A stretch of DNA of 64,000 nt from Neoroseomonas oryzicola (GTDB lineage Bacteria; Pseudomonadota; Alphaproteobacteria; Acetobacterales; Acetobacteraceae), in NCBI RefSeq assembly GCF_012163135.1, contig NZ_JAAVUP010000002.1, positions 310,001-374,000 on the forward strand. Direction: 5' to 3'. A program made the translations under genes and the position numbers. Positions 28,739-37,780 of the stretch are shown here, piece by piece; position 1 is the first letter of the stretch, and each line of letters starts with the position of its first letter. A model generated the notes under the pieces. The model made no database searches and was not told the DNA's origin. It was given only the letters and a program-made list of their open reading frames with translations.

Positions 28739-28917
28739 CGCGTATCTCCCGCTCAAGGTCGGCGCAGCCTGCAAGCGGATCGGCGGCACGGCAAGGTGGC
28801 GACGACACGATTGCCCGCGGCGCGCACGGCAGCCATGCTGGGGCGTCAGCATACCGAGAGGCAGCCCATGCGCGCACACCCCCCGCGCCGGAGGATCGCC
28901 GCCGCGGAGCCGGGCCG

Positions 28918-29349
28918 ATGAGGGCCGCCCGCATCGCCGTGCTCGGCTTCTGTGCCGGTTTCCTGGCCGTGCTGATCTTCCACCAGGGGGTCATCCTGCT
29001 GATGTATGGCGGCGGCCTGGTGCCCAACCCGCCCTTCCCGATGCGCCCGGTGCCGCCCTTGGGCGTGCCGCAGGTCGTCTCCTTGGCCTTCTGGGGCGGG
29101 GTGTGGGGCATCCTGATCGCAGCCATCGCCGCCGCGCGGCCCAACTGGCCGCCGGTGTTGATCGGCCTGGCGGTGGGGGCGATCGGCTGCGTGCTGGTCG
29201 GCTTCACATTGGTCGCGGCGCTGCGCGGACAGCCGCTGTTCGGGGGGATGGACCCCGCGCGCTGGTGGCGCAGCGCGGTGATCAACGGCGCCTTCGGCCT
29301 CGGGGCGGGGCTGATCTTCGACGCCCTGCGGCGCATCGGGCGGGTCTGA
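28918..29349 (+). CDS. Small integral membrane hypothetical protein
   Basis: The 143-residue protein has about four hydrophobic segments: IAVLGFCAGFLAVLIFHQGV, VVSLAFWGGVWGILIAAIAA, VLIGLAVGAIGCVLVGFTLV and a C-terminal AVINGAFGLGAGLIF. No signal peptide cleavage or catalytic motif is seen. It is a short inner-membrane protein of unknown function, encoded between the ThDP gene (divergent) and the fused spermidine-synthase-like gene. Confidence 0.72.
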   Translation: MRAARIAVLGFCAGFLAVLIFHQGVILLMYGGGLVPNPPFPMRPVPPLGVPQVVSLAFWGGVWGILIAAIAAARPNWPPVLIGLAVGAIGCVLVGFTLVAALRGQPLFGGMDPARWWRSAVINGAFGLGAGLIFDALRRIGRV

Positions 29350-29462
29350 AGACCCGGCGGAGCCCCGAAGATTTCCTTGAAGTCATTTTTTCGTCATGCT
29401 TCAGGGGTCCCATAAGGCCAGCCAGGGGGGCGGCCGCACCCTAAACAAGGGGACACTGGGGG

Positions 29463-31745
29463 ATGATGTCGCGCCTTGCCGTCGCGTTCTTCGCGACCGG
29501 CTTCGCTGCCTTGCTGTGCCAGATCGTCTGGCAGCGCATGCTCGGCATCTTCGCCGGGTCGGATACCGTCTCGGCCGCGCTGGTGGTCGGGGCCTTCCTC
29601 GCCGGGCTCGGGCTCGGCTCCATCATCGGGGCCAAGATCGCGGACCGGCTGAGCCCCGCCCGGGCCCTGGCCGGCTTCGCCCTGGCCGAGGCCGGGGTCG
29701 GCATCTTCGCCCTGCTGTCCAAGGCCTTCCTCTATGACTGGCTCGCGACCGACATGGCCGGGGTGGTCGACGCGGCGCCGGCGATCTTCGCGCTGTGCTT
29801 CGCGGGGCTGGTGCTGCCGACGACGCTGATGGGGGCCTCGCTGCCGCTGCTGGCGCGCGCGGTCGCAACCCATTCGGACAGCATCGCGGAGCGGATCGGC
29901 ACCCTGTACGGGCTGAACACGCTGGGTGCGGGGCTGGGGGCGCTGCTCGGCGGGTGGATCCTGGTCGGGCATCTGGGCTTCGTCGGCGCGCTGTGGCTGG
30001 CCGCCGGGCTCGAATTCTTCGCCGCGGCGCTGTCGCTGACGCTGCTGCGCGGCCTCGCGGCCGCGCCGGCGCCCGCCCAGGCCGCCGCAACCCCCGATGA
30101 CGGCCGCTATGGCGGCCTGCCGCTGTGGTGCGTGCTGGTCTTCCTGTCGGGCTACGTGATCGTCGCGCTCGAGATCGTCTGGGTGCGGCTGATGGGGCAG
30201 GTGGGGCAGTACCACGCCTACCTGTTCCCGACCGTGCTCGGGATCTTCCTCCTCGCCGACGGGGCGGGGATGGCGCTCGCCGCCCGGATGGTCCGGCGGA
30301 TGCAGGACCCGCGCCCGGCCTTCTTCATCACGCAATCGGCGGGCTTCGTGCTCGCGGCGGTGCTGCTGCTGGGGCTTTGGCTCGCGCTGCCCCATTGGCC
30401 GCTGGCCGAGGTCATGTCGGTCGACCACAACCGCATGCGCGGCGACCCGCTGCTGGTGACGATGCTGCTGACGGCGATCGTGGTCGGCCCGCCCTCCTTC
30501 GTCATCGGCATGACCTTCCCCTTCGTGCAGCGGGCGGTGCAGCGGGATCTCGCCTCGGTCGGCGCGCGGGTCGGCTGGGTGCAGCTTGCCAACATCGCGG
30601 GCAATGCGGCGGGGTCGATCCTGACCGGGCTCGTGACCTTCCATCTGCTGGGCACGGCGGGGACGCTGACGCTGCTCGCCGGGATGTCGGTGTTGCTGCT
30701 GGTCTTCTGGCTTTGGAGGGGCGGGCTGGCGGGGCGTCGGGTCGAACTCGGCCTCGCCGTCGCCTGCGCCGCGATCGCGCTCGCGGTGCCGGGCAACGCC
30801 GCCTTCTGGACCCGGCTGCATGCCGAGCGCACCGCGCAGGTCGCCGCCTGGGCCGAGGACCGCTCCGGCATCGCCTATTTCCGCGACGAACGCGCCGATG
30901 ACGGCCGCGCCGAGGGGCCCTTCTTCATCCAGGGCTTCAGCCAGGGGCGCATCCCCTTCCTGCCGATCCACCAGTTCCTCGGCGCGGTCGGGCCGCTGAT
31001 GCACCCCAACCCGCGCGAGGTGCTGGTGATCGGGGTCGGCAGCGGCGGCACGCCCTGGGCGGCCGGCGTGCGGCCGGAGAGCCAGGTGCGCGCGATCGAG
31101 CTCGTCGGGCCGGTGCTGACGGCGCTCGAGGAAGTCGGCCGCCGGCACCCAGGCAGCCCGATGGCGCAGATGTTCGCCGACCCGCGCTGGAGGCTCGAGT
31201 ACGGCGACGGGCGGCGGACGCTGGCGAAGGAGGACCGCCGCTACGACATCATCGAGGCCGACGCGATCCTGCCGGAATCCTCTCATTCGGGCCTGCTCTA
31301 CAGCGCCGAGTTCCTGCAGCAGGTGCGCGAGCGCCTCGCACCCCGCGGGCTCTACGTCCAGTGGGCGCCGTCCCAGCGCGCGGCGGAGACCTTCGCCTCG
31401 GTCTTCCCCCACGCCATGCTGCTGATGCCGGTCGCGGTGCTGGTCGGGTCGAACGACCCGATCCCCTTCGACGCGCAGCGCCTTGCGAACGCCTTTGCCG
31501 ATCCGGTCACGGCGGCGCATCTGCGGCGCGGCAACCCGGCCTTCGCCGACTGGCCGGTTCTCTTCGCCGGCGATGCGCTGGCCTGGACGCCGGCGACGCC
31601 GCGCGCCGCGCCGCCGCTGACCGACGTCTTCCCGCGCGACGAGTTCTACGTGAACAACCCGGTCACCACGACCGACGTCTATGCGCGCCAGGCGCCGCGG
31701 TCGCTGCGGGAGCCGCTGCTGCGTCACGTCAGCGAGCGGCGCTGA
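29463..31745 (+). CDS. Fused multi-pass membrane / spermidine-synthase-like protein
   Basis: The 760-residue protein combines about a dozen membrane segments (residues 1-455) arranged like an MFS-type half, beginning AVAFFATGFAALLCQIVWQR, with a C-terminal Rossmann domain (about 480-740) of spermidine synthase type. There, VLVIGVGSGGTPWAA resembles the SAM/dcSAM-binding loop and DIIEADAILPESSHSGLLYS the aminopropyltransferase core. Family members of this fused type are widespread but their reaction is not established. A canonical polyamine-binding Asp is not confirmed. The preceding region is AT-rich for this genome and may hold the promoter. Confidence 0.85.
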   Translation: MMSRLAVAFFATGFAALLCQIVWQRMLGIFAGSDTVSAALVVGAFLAGLGLGSIIGAKIADRLSPARALAGFALAEAGVGIFALLSKAFLYDWLATDMAGVVDAAPAIFALCFAGLVLPTTLMGASLPLLARAVATHSDSIAERIGTLYGLNTLGAGLGALLGGWILVGHLGFVGALWLAAGLEFFAAALSLTLLRGLAAAPAPAQAAATPDDGRYGGLPLWCVLVFLSGYVIVALEIVWVRLMGQVGQYHAYLFPTVLGIFLLADGAGMALAARMVRRMQDPRPAFFITQSAGFVLAAVLLLGLWLALPHWPLAEVMSVDHNRMRGDPLLVTMLLTAIVVGPPSFVIGMTFPFVQRAVQRDLASVGARVGWVQLANIAGNAAGSILTGLVTFHLLGTAGTLTLLAGMSVLLLVFWLWRGGLAGRRVELGLAVACAAIALAVPGNAAFWTRLHAERTAQVAAWAEDRSGIAYFRDERADDGRAEGPFFIQGFSQGRIPFLPIHQFLGAVGPLMHPNPREVLVIGVGSGGTPWAAGVRPESQVRAIELVGPVLTALEEVGRRHPGSPMAQMFADPRWRLEYGDGRRTLAKEDRRYDIIEADAILPESSHSGLLYSAEFLQQVRERLAPRGLYVQWAPSQRAAETFASVFPHAMLLMPVAVLVGSNDPIPFDAQRLANAFADPVTAAHLRRGNPAFADWPVLFAGDALAWTPATPRAAPPLTDVFPRDEFYVNNPVTTTDVYARQAPRSLREPLLRHVSERR

Positions 31746-31805
31746 GGCGCAACCCTTCCTTCACCTCCGTCACGCTTCCCTGAGGCGCGACGGAGGAGAG
31801 GAGCG

Positions 31806-32732
31806 ATGGCCCGGCGCAGCGAGGCTGAGGCCCCTGAGACGCGCCCTTGGGGCGAAGCGCGCGGCGGGCTGATCCGCCGGACCATCGCGGGCGGGGCGCG
31901 GATGCTGGGCGTCGCCCCCCGGCCGCCGGCGGTGGCCCCCCGCGCCGAACCCGTCCCGCCCGCGATCGCGCCGCCCGCCGCCCCCGCCGCGCTGACCCGC
32001 CGCGCCTGGGCCGACCGGCTGTGGGGGGAGGGCATGGTGCTGCCGGGCGGCGCGGCGGAGCTGCTGCGCCTTGCAGCCCTGCTGCCCCTGTCGCCCGAGG
32101 CGACGCTGCTGCTGGCCGGCGGCGGGGCGCAGGCGGCCGGTGCGGTCGTCGCCGGTGCGCGGGGCTGCTTCGTCGCCGCGCATGAACCCGGCGCGGCGGC
32201 CGCCAAGCCCGGTCGCGGGCGCGTCGCGATCGAGGGCTTCGACGCCGCGGCGCCCGCGTTCCGCGCGGGCTTTCACCACCACGCGCTGCTGCTGGAACCC
32301 TTCCGCGCCGGGGGCACGCCGGACGCGCTGCTCGCCGCCGCCGCGACGGCGCTGCGGCCGGGCGGGCAGATGGTGCTGCTGGACCTGGTCGCCCGCGGCG
32401 GCAGCGCCGGGCCGTGGGAGTCGCGCTGGCTGGGCGCCGAGGGCCGTGCCGCCACCCCGCCGGCCGAGGCCGCGATACCCGCCGCCCTGCAACGCGCCGG
32501 CTTCGACCTGCATGTCGTCGAGGATGCCGGCCGCCGCCAGCGCGACGCGGTGCTCGAGGCCTGGCAGGCGCTGATCCTCGCCCTGCGCGGGGAGGCCGCG
32601 CGCCCCGCCCCGCGGGACGCCGTCGCCCTGGTCGAGGAAGCGGAGGCCTGGCTGCTGCGGCTCAGGCTGATGCAGGAGGGCCGGCTGCGCCTGCTGCGCT
32701 GGCACGCCACCATGGCGCGCCCGCCGGGATGA
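31806..32732 (+). CDS. Methyltransferase-fold protein, possibly degenerate
   Basis: The 308-residue protein has an Ala/Pro-rich N-terminal stretch (about 35-65), then a segment resembling a class I methyltransferase: ATLLLAGGGAQAAGAVVAG in the place of motif I and ATALRPGGQMVLLDLVA as the post-III strand-turn. The glycine-rich motif is weak, so SAM binding is uncertain. The C-terminus is helical. GGAGAGGAGCG precedes the ATG. It may have diverged from a methyltransferase acting with the upstream spermidine-synthase-like protein; this is inference. Confidence 0.6.
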   Translation: MARRSEAEAPETRPWGEARGGLIRRTIAGGARMLGVAPRPPAVAPRAEPVPPAIAPPAAPAALTRRAWADRLWGEGMVLPGGAAELLRLAALLPLSPEATLLLAGGGAQAAGAVVAGARGCFVAAHEPGAAAAKPGRGRVAIEGFDAAAPAFRAGFHHHALLLEPFRAGGTPDALLAAAATALRPGGQMVLLDLVARGGSAGPWESRWLGAEGRAATPPAEAAIPAALQRAGFDLHVVEDAGRRQRDAVLEAWQALILALRGEAARPAPRDAVALVEEAEAWLLRLRLMQEGRLRLLRWHATMARPPG

Positions 32733-33302
32733 TCACTCGGCCGCGGCGTCGGCGGCGAGCCAGGGCCAGCGCGCCTTCACCACCGGGCTGTCCGGGGCAT
32801 AGGCAAGGCAGGTGCCGATCAGGCGCGGCTTCTCCCGCCCGCCCGAGGCCGCCGCGGCGGCCTGCTCCTTCTCCCGCCGCACGGGATAAAGGGTCTGGTA
32901 GGCGACGGTGGCCATCTGGGCGAGGACCTCGCGCAGATGGGTGCAGCCGAGGACGCCGCCGACGCGTTCCTGTACCGCCCGGTTGAAGCCCGGGCCGATC
33001 CGCAGCCCCGCGAGCCGCGCGAAGTTCGGCGCCGCCTTCGGGCAGACCGTGTAGGGCGTGTGGTCGGAGGCGGCCTCGCAGGCATGGATCAGCAGGTCGT
33101 CGTCGATGGTCAGGCGGATCCACATCCCGTGCAGCGGCGTGCCGGGGGCCATCCAGCCTTTGTCCTCGTTCTCGAAGCCGTAGAACTTGGTGTCGAGGAG
33201 ATGGGCCTCGATGTCGAAGAGCCCGTCCGCGCGGCGATAGCCGTGCATCTCGATGCCACGGCGGTGCATGGGTTCGCGATCGACGGGCGTGGAGAGCGGC
33301 AT
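32733..33302 (-). CDS. DUF2889 family protein
   Basis: The 189-residue protein fits DUF2889: an N-terminal RRGIEMHGYRRADGLFDIEAHLLD, then MWIRLTIDDDLLIHACEAASDHTPY, and a cysteine-containing GCTHLREVLAQMATVAYQ helix. Family members are soluble and of unknown function. The stop is directly abutting the convergent methyltransferase-like gene (32732/32733). Confidence 0.85.
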   Translation of the reverse strand: MPLSTPVDREPMHRRGIEMHGYRRADGLFDIEAHLLDTKFYGFENEDKGWMAPGTPLHGMWIRLTIDDDLLIHACEAASDHTPYTVCPKAAPNFARLAGLRIGPGFNRAVQERVGGVLGCTHLREVLAQMATVAYQTLYPVRREKEQAAAAASGGREKPRLIGTCLAYAPDSPVVKARWPWLAADAAAE

Positions 33303-33405
33303 CCGGGGCTCCTGGGTCGGCGCCTGTCCGGACTATCGCAGGTGCGAAGGGAAGGCCAGCGTCCGTGCCATACCGGGGGCAGGGGGCAGCCCCGCGCGCT
33401 GCCGG

Positions 33406-34653
33406 TCAGGCGGCGGCGCGCGCCGCCCGGTTCTGCAGGTGCAGCCAGCCGACCGCGGCCAGCGCGACCGCCATCAGCACCAGCGCGAACCAGTTGAGCG
33501 TGAACCAGCCCAGCCGTTCCTGGAGGTAGCCCGCCAGGAAAGAGGCGGTCGCCGTGGTGCCGAAGACCAGGAAGTCGTTGAAGGCCTGGACCTTGCCGCG
33601 TTCGTTGGGACGGTAGCAGGTGGTCACCAGCGTCGTCGCGCCGACAAAAAGGAAGTTCCACCCCACCCCGTTCAGCGTCAGCGCGGCGCGGAAATGCCAG
33701 GCATCGAGCCCGCCCAGCGCGGCCGCGACGCCGCCGCCGAGCAGCGCGATTCCCGCCAGCATCACCGTCGTCGTCCCGTAGCGGGTGATCAGGTTCCCGG
33801 TGAAGAAGGAGGGCACGAACATCCCCATGACATGCATGAAGATGACCCAGTGCGCCTCGGTGTGCGGCAGGCCGCAGGCGACGATGGCGAGCGGCGAGGC
33901 GCTCATCAGGAAGGACATCGTCCCGAAGGCGATCATGCCGGCGATGGCGGCGGCCGCGAAGCGCGGCTGGGCGGCGATGGTCAGCAGCGGCCGCGGCGGT
34001 TCGACGGGGCGCGCAGCCGCCTGCCCGCCACCGCCGGCGGGGACGGCATCCGGCGCCGGGAACCGGATGAAGCCCATGATGGTGAAGACGGTCAGGTGGA
34101 CCAGCACCATGGCCGCGAAGGTCGCGAGGTAGATCGGCACCCACTTGTCATGGGTCCAGCGCACCAGGCTCGGCCCCAGCACGCCGGCGACGACGCCGCC
34201 GGCCGTGACCCAGGAGATCGCCTTGGCCCGGTAGGCCGCCGGCACCAGTTCCACCGCCGCGAAGCGGTACTGGTGCAGCGCCGCGACGGCATAGCCGAGC
34301 ACCAGCCCGCCCAAGCACATCACCGCGAGGTTCGCGAAATACAGGCCCGTCCCGGCGATCGTCGCCCCCGCCATGCCGAACACCGAGCCGACGCGGAAGC
34401 CGAGCTGCCGGCCCCGCCGCTGCATCAGCAGCGCCGCCGGGAAGACCCAGAGCATGATGCCGAGATGCTGCATCGTCGTCGGCAGCGTCGCGAGCTCGCG
34501 CTGCGGGTAGAAGGTCACGACGGACAGCGCCGTCGCCGCGAACATCATCGTGTTCCCCGCCTGGCCGAGGGCCTGGCAGGTGGCGAGCAGCAGCAGGTTC
34601 AGGCGCGCGCGACGATCGAGCGTCGCGCCCGGGGCGTGGCTGGCGGGCGTCAT
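33406..34653 (-). CDS. MFS transporter
   Basis: This 415-residue protein has about 12 hydrophobic segments, with the typical MFS halves separated by a Pro/Ala/Gly-rich loop near residue 205. Characteristic parts are LLQALGQAGNTMMFAA-like N-terminal helix 1, WVTAGGVVAGVLGPSLVRW, and NGVGWNFLFVGATTLVTTCY in the second half. The substrate is not predictable. The ATG at 34653 is chosen; the gene diverges from the RND efflux operon, so the 232-bp gap may hold promoters for both. Confidence 0.85.
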   Translation of the reverse strand: MTPASHAPGATLDRRARLNLLLLATCQALGQAGNTMMFAATALSVVTFYPQRELATLPTTMQHLGIMLWVFPAALLMQRRGRQLGFRVGSVFGMAGATIAGTGLYFANLAVMCLGGLVLGYAVAALHQYRFAAVELVPAAYRAKAISWVTAGGVVAGVLGPSLVRWTHDKWVPIYLATFAAMVLVHLTVFTIMGFIRFPAPDAVPAGGGGQAAARPVEPPRPLLTIAAQPRFAAAAIAGMIAFGTMSFLMSASPLAIVACGLPHTEAHWVIFMHVMGMFVPSFFTGNLITRYGTTTVMLAGIALLGGGVAAALGGLDAWHFRAALTLNGVGWNFLFVGATTLVTTCYRPNERGKVQAFNDFLVFGTTATASFLAGYLQERLGWFTLNWFALVLMAVALAAVGWLHLQNRAARAAA

Positions 34654-34688
34654 TACACGCAGTCTTGAGGCAGGCTCTCGGCGCAGGC

Positions 34689-34737
34689 CAGCCCCGCGCC
34701 GGGCGGGGCTGCCATGCGCCGGCGGCCCTCGCCGGCG
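34689..34737. other. Two hairpins in the divergent MFS / RND-operon control region
   Basis: CAGCCCCGC-GCCGG-GCGGGGCTG (34689-34711) and GCCGGCG-GCCCT-CGCCGGC (34718-34736) are adjacent perfect stems in the region between the MFS start (34653) and the efflux operon start (34886). They could be operator-like or leader elements; no regulator gene is adjacent. Confidence 0.35.
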
Positions 34738-34885
34738 GCGCTGGCCGACCCGTTGCGTCCGTCCGTGAAACGTGGTGCTGCTAGCTCTAGACCTGCAAGG
34801 GAAGCCGCATGACCGGACGGGAGGTGCCGCACCCCGCGGCGCGAGACGCGCGTGGCCTCGGCGCGCGGCCGGGATCGCGGATGCC

Positions 34886-36487
34886 ATGACGCCTCCCGGC
34901 CCATCTGCCCGCCGTCGAGCGCTTCTCGCCTGCCTGCTGCCGCTCGCCGCCTGCAAGGTCGGGCCGGACTTCACCGAACCGACCGCGCCCCTGGCCGATC
35001 GCTGGCTGCAATCCGGCGATCCTTCGGTGCGCACCGACCGGCGCGAGGACGAGCGCTGGTGGACGGTCTTCAACGACTCGACGCTGAACGACCTGGTCGA
35101 CCTCGCCTACCGGCAGAACCTCACGCTGCTCGCGGCCGGGACCCGGGTACTCGAGGCGCGGGCCCAGCTCGGCGTCGCGACCGGCGAGTTCTACCCGCAA
35201 TCCCAGGCGGTCGGCGCCGGGCTGAGCTACACGCGGCCGAGCCAGCGCGACCCGACGGGGTTCACAGGCGCGGAGCTCGGCGAGTTCTGGCGCGGCGCGA
35301 TGTCGGCCAGCGCGGTCTGGGAACTCGACTTCTGGGGCCGCTTCCGTCGTGGCGTGCAGTCGGCCGATGCGGCCTACCTGGCCTCGATCGCGACCTATGA
35401 CGACGTGCTGGTCACGCTGGTGGGCGATGTCGCGACGAATTACATCGGCATCCGCACGCTGCAGGCGCAGCTTGCGATCGCCCAGGCCAACGTGGTGCGG
35501 CAGCGCCAGGCGCTGCGCATCGCCCGCGATCGCTTTGCCGGCGGGGTGACCACCGGCCTCGACGTCGCGCAGGCCGAGAACGTGCTGGCCCAGACCGAGG
35601 CCGCGGTGCCGCAGCTCACCGCGCAGATCCAGCAGGGCGAGGCGGCGCTGCGCGTCCTGCTCGGCCTGCCGCCGCAGCCGATGGACACGCTGCTGGCGGG
35701 CCGCGCCGTCATCCCGGTGCCGCCCGAGCAGGTCGCCGTCGGCATCCCGGCCGACCTCGTGCGCCGCCGCCCCGACATCCGGGCCGCCGAGCTGCGCGCC
35801 GCGGCGCAGAGCGAGCAGGTCGGCATGGCGCTCGCCGAACTCTACCCGGCCTTCAAGCTGACCGGCGTCTTCGGGTCCCAGGCAAGCAATGTCGGCGGCA
35901 ATCGCGTCTCCGACATGTTCAACGCCAGCGCCATCCAGTTCGCCTTCGGGGCCAGCTTCTCCTGGCCGATCCTGAACTACGGGCAGATCACCAACACCGT
36001 GCGCGTGCAGGATGCGCGGCTGCAGGGGATGCTGGTGGACTACCGCAACGCCGTGCTGCGCGCGCAGCGCGAGGTCGAGGGCGCGCTCAGCGGCTACGTC
36101 CAGGGCGGGCGGCAGGTGGCACAGCTGCGCCGGTCCGTCGCGGCGGCGGAGCGCGCGGTGAACATCGCGCTCGACCAATACCAGATGGGCACGCGCGACT
36201 TCACCACCGTGCTGACCGCGATGCAGAACCTCTACGCGGCGCAGAGCAGCCTCGCGACCGCGATGGGCAACCGCGCGACGTCGCTCGCGACGCTCTACCG
36301 CTCGCTCGGCGGCGGCTGGCAGCTGCGCGAGGGCAACGGCTTCGTGGACGATGCGACGCGCGAGCAGATGCGCCAGCGCACCGACTGGGGCCGCCTGCTG
36401 CCGCCGGCCAACGCCCCGCAACCCGCTGTCCCTGGTCTGCCCGGTCCGTCCGACCGCGGCCCCGACATCCGCGCCCCGCAATGGTGA
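34886..36487 (+). CDS. RND efflux outer-membrane channel lipoprotein, NodT/OprM family
   Basis: The 533-residue protein is the outer-membrane component of the efflux system. It has a lipoprotein signal with lipobox LPLAAC followed by KVGPDFTEPTAPLADRW, the classic NodT/OprM start. Two OEP domains follow (about 75-275 and 285-480), with WWTVFNDSTLNDLVDLAY, a long coiled helix, DLVRRRPDIRAAELR and LDQYQMGTRDFTTVLTAMQ. The ATG at 34886 gives the correct signal; the longer frame upstream is not signal-like. Its stop overlaps the adaptor start by 7 bp. Confidence 0.94.
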   Translation: MTPPGPSARRRALLACLLPLAACKVGPDFTEPTAPLADRWLQSGDPSVRTDRREDERWWTVFNDSTLNDLVDLAYRQNLTLLAAGTRVLEARAQLGVATGEFYPQSQAVGAGLSYTRPSQRDPTGFTGAELGEFWRGAMSASAVWELDFWGRFRRGVQSADAAYLASIATYDDVLVTLVGDVATNYIGIRTLQAQLAIAQANVVRQRQALRIARDRFAGGVTTGLDVAQAENVLAQTEAAVPQLTAQIQQGEAALRVLLGLPPQPMDTLLAGRAVIPVPPEQVAVGIPADLVRRRPDIRAAELRAAAQSEQVGMALAELYPAFKLTGVFGSQASNVGGNRVSDMFNASAIQFAFGASFSWPILNYGQITNTVRVQDARLQGMLVDYRNAVLRAQREVEGALSGYVQGGRQVAQLRRSVAAAERAVNIALDQYQMGTRDFTTVLTAMQNLYAAQSSLATAMGNRATSLATLYRSLGGGWQLREGNGFVDDATREQMRQRTDWGRLLPPANAPQPAVPGLPGPSDRGPDIRAPQW

Positions 36488-37770
36488 CGAACATGACGAA
36501 GGCCCTCCGCCGCGGGACCGCCGCCGCCCTCCTCGCCCTCGGCGCCGCGCAATCCCCGGCGCTGGCGCAGGGGCTGGTGGAACGCCTCTGGGACGACGTG
36601 ACCGGCCGCCAGCCGGCGCAGCCGGCCCCTGCGCCTGCGCCCGCGCCGCGCGGCGCCCCGCCGCCGCCGGCCGCCCAGGCGCCCGCCCCGGCACCGCAGC
36701 CGCCCGCCGCCACGGCCCAGGCCGCGCCGGCCATGCCCTATGTCCTGCCGCGCCAGCAATCGGTCGGCGAGACCATGACGCTGACCGGCAACGCCATGTC
36801 GGTGAACACCGTGCGGCTCGTCGCGCGCGTGCCCGGCTACCTTGAGCGCGTGCATTTCGAGGACGGCGCCTTCGTCCGCCAAGGCGACCTGCTCTTCACC
36901 ATCCAGCAGGCGCAGTACAAGGCGCAGCTGCAGCAGGCCCAGGCGCAGCTGCAACTGCAGCGCGCCGCCCTGACCCACGCCCAGACGGAGGTCACGCGCT
37001 ACACCGCGCTGGTGCGCCGCAGCGCCGCCTCCCAGGTCGAGGTCGACAACTGGGTCTACCAGCGCGCCGCGGCCGAGGCGAACATCCTCGCCGCCCAGGC
37101 GCAGGTGGACCTGGCGCAGCTGAACCTGTCCTATACCGAGGTCCGCGCGCCCTTCGACGGGCAGATGGGCCGGCACCTGATCGATCCGGGCAATATGGTC
37201 GGGGCTTCGTCCAGCGACGCCGTGCTGGGCGAGATCATGCAGCTCGATCCCATCTACGTGCAGGTCAACATCAGCACCCAGCAGGCGCAGCAGGTGCGCG
37301 CCAACCTCGACCAGCGGCGCATGACGCTCGAGGAGATGCAACGCATCCCGGTCGAGGTGCAGCTGCCGGGCGAGACCGCCTTCACCCATCGCGGCACGCT
37401 GAACTACGTCGCCCCGCAGGTCGACGCCGCGACCGGCACGCTGCTGGTGCGCGGCATCCTGCGCAACCAGGACCGGACCCTGCTGCCGGGCATGTTCGTC
37501 AATGTGCGCCTGCCCATGGGCCGCACGCTGCAAAGCGCCCTGCTGGTCCCGCAGCGGGCGCTGCAGGAGGACCAGGGCGGCCGCTTCCTGATGGTGATCG
37601 ACACCAGCGACACCGTCCAGAAGCGCTACGTCCAGCTCGGCCCGACAGTCGGGGCCTGGCAGGTCGCGACCGGCGGGGTGAACCGCGGCGACCGCATCGT
37701 GGTGGGCGAGCTCTGGCGCGCCTCCCCTGGGCTGCACGTCACCCCGCAACCGACCACGCTGCCCGAATAA
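36481..37770 (+). CDS. RND efflux periplasmic adaptor subunit (membrane fusion protein)
   Basis: The 429-residue adaptor has a signal sequence (AAALLALGAAQSPALAQ), a Pro/Ala-rich linker (about 40-80), and the lipoyl, alpha-hairpin and beta-barrel arrangement of HlyD/AcrA-type proteins: VARVPGYLERVHFEDGAFVR, a helical hairpin rich in Gln/Ala (about 140-200), YTEVRAPFDGQMG and VDAATGTLLVRG. It links the channel and the pump across the periplasm. ATG 36481 overlaps the upstream stop; ATG 36493 is an alternative start. The pump follows 10 bp downstream. Confidence 0.93.
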   Translation: MVTNMTKALRRGTAAALLALGAAQSPALAQGLVERLWDDVTGRQPAQPAPAPAPAPRGAPPPPAAQAPAPAPQPPAATAQAAPAMPYVLPRQQSVGETMTLTGNAMSVNTVRLVARVPGYLERVHFEDGAFVRQGDLLFTIQQAQYKAQLQQAQAQLQLQRAALTHAQTEVTRYTALVRRSAASQVEVDNWVYQRAAAEANILAAQAQVDLAQLNLSYTEVRAPFDGQMGRHLIDPGNMVGASSSDAVLGEIMQLDPIYVQVNISTQQAQQVRANLDQRRMTLEEMQRIPVEVQLPGETAFTHRGTLNYVAPQVDAATGTLLVRGILRNQDRTLLPGMFVNVRLPMGRTLQSALLVPQRALQEDQGGRFLMVIDTSDTVQKRYVQLGPTVGAWQVATGGVNRGDRIVVGELWRASPGLHVTPQPTTLPE

Positions 37771-37780
37771 GGCCCCGCGC

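Noticed and set aside
29394-31727. A 777-codon open frame on the minus strand opposite the fused spermidine-synthase-like gene
   Set aside because: Composition is dominated by Arg, Gln, Pro and His, typical of an antisense shadow in third-position GC-rich DNA; the plus-strand frame has clear membrane segments and a Rossmann motif.
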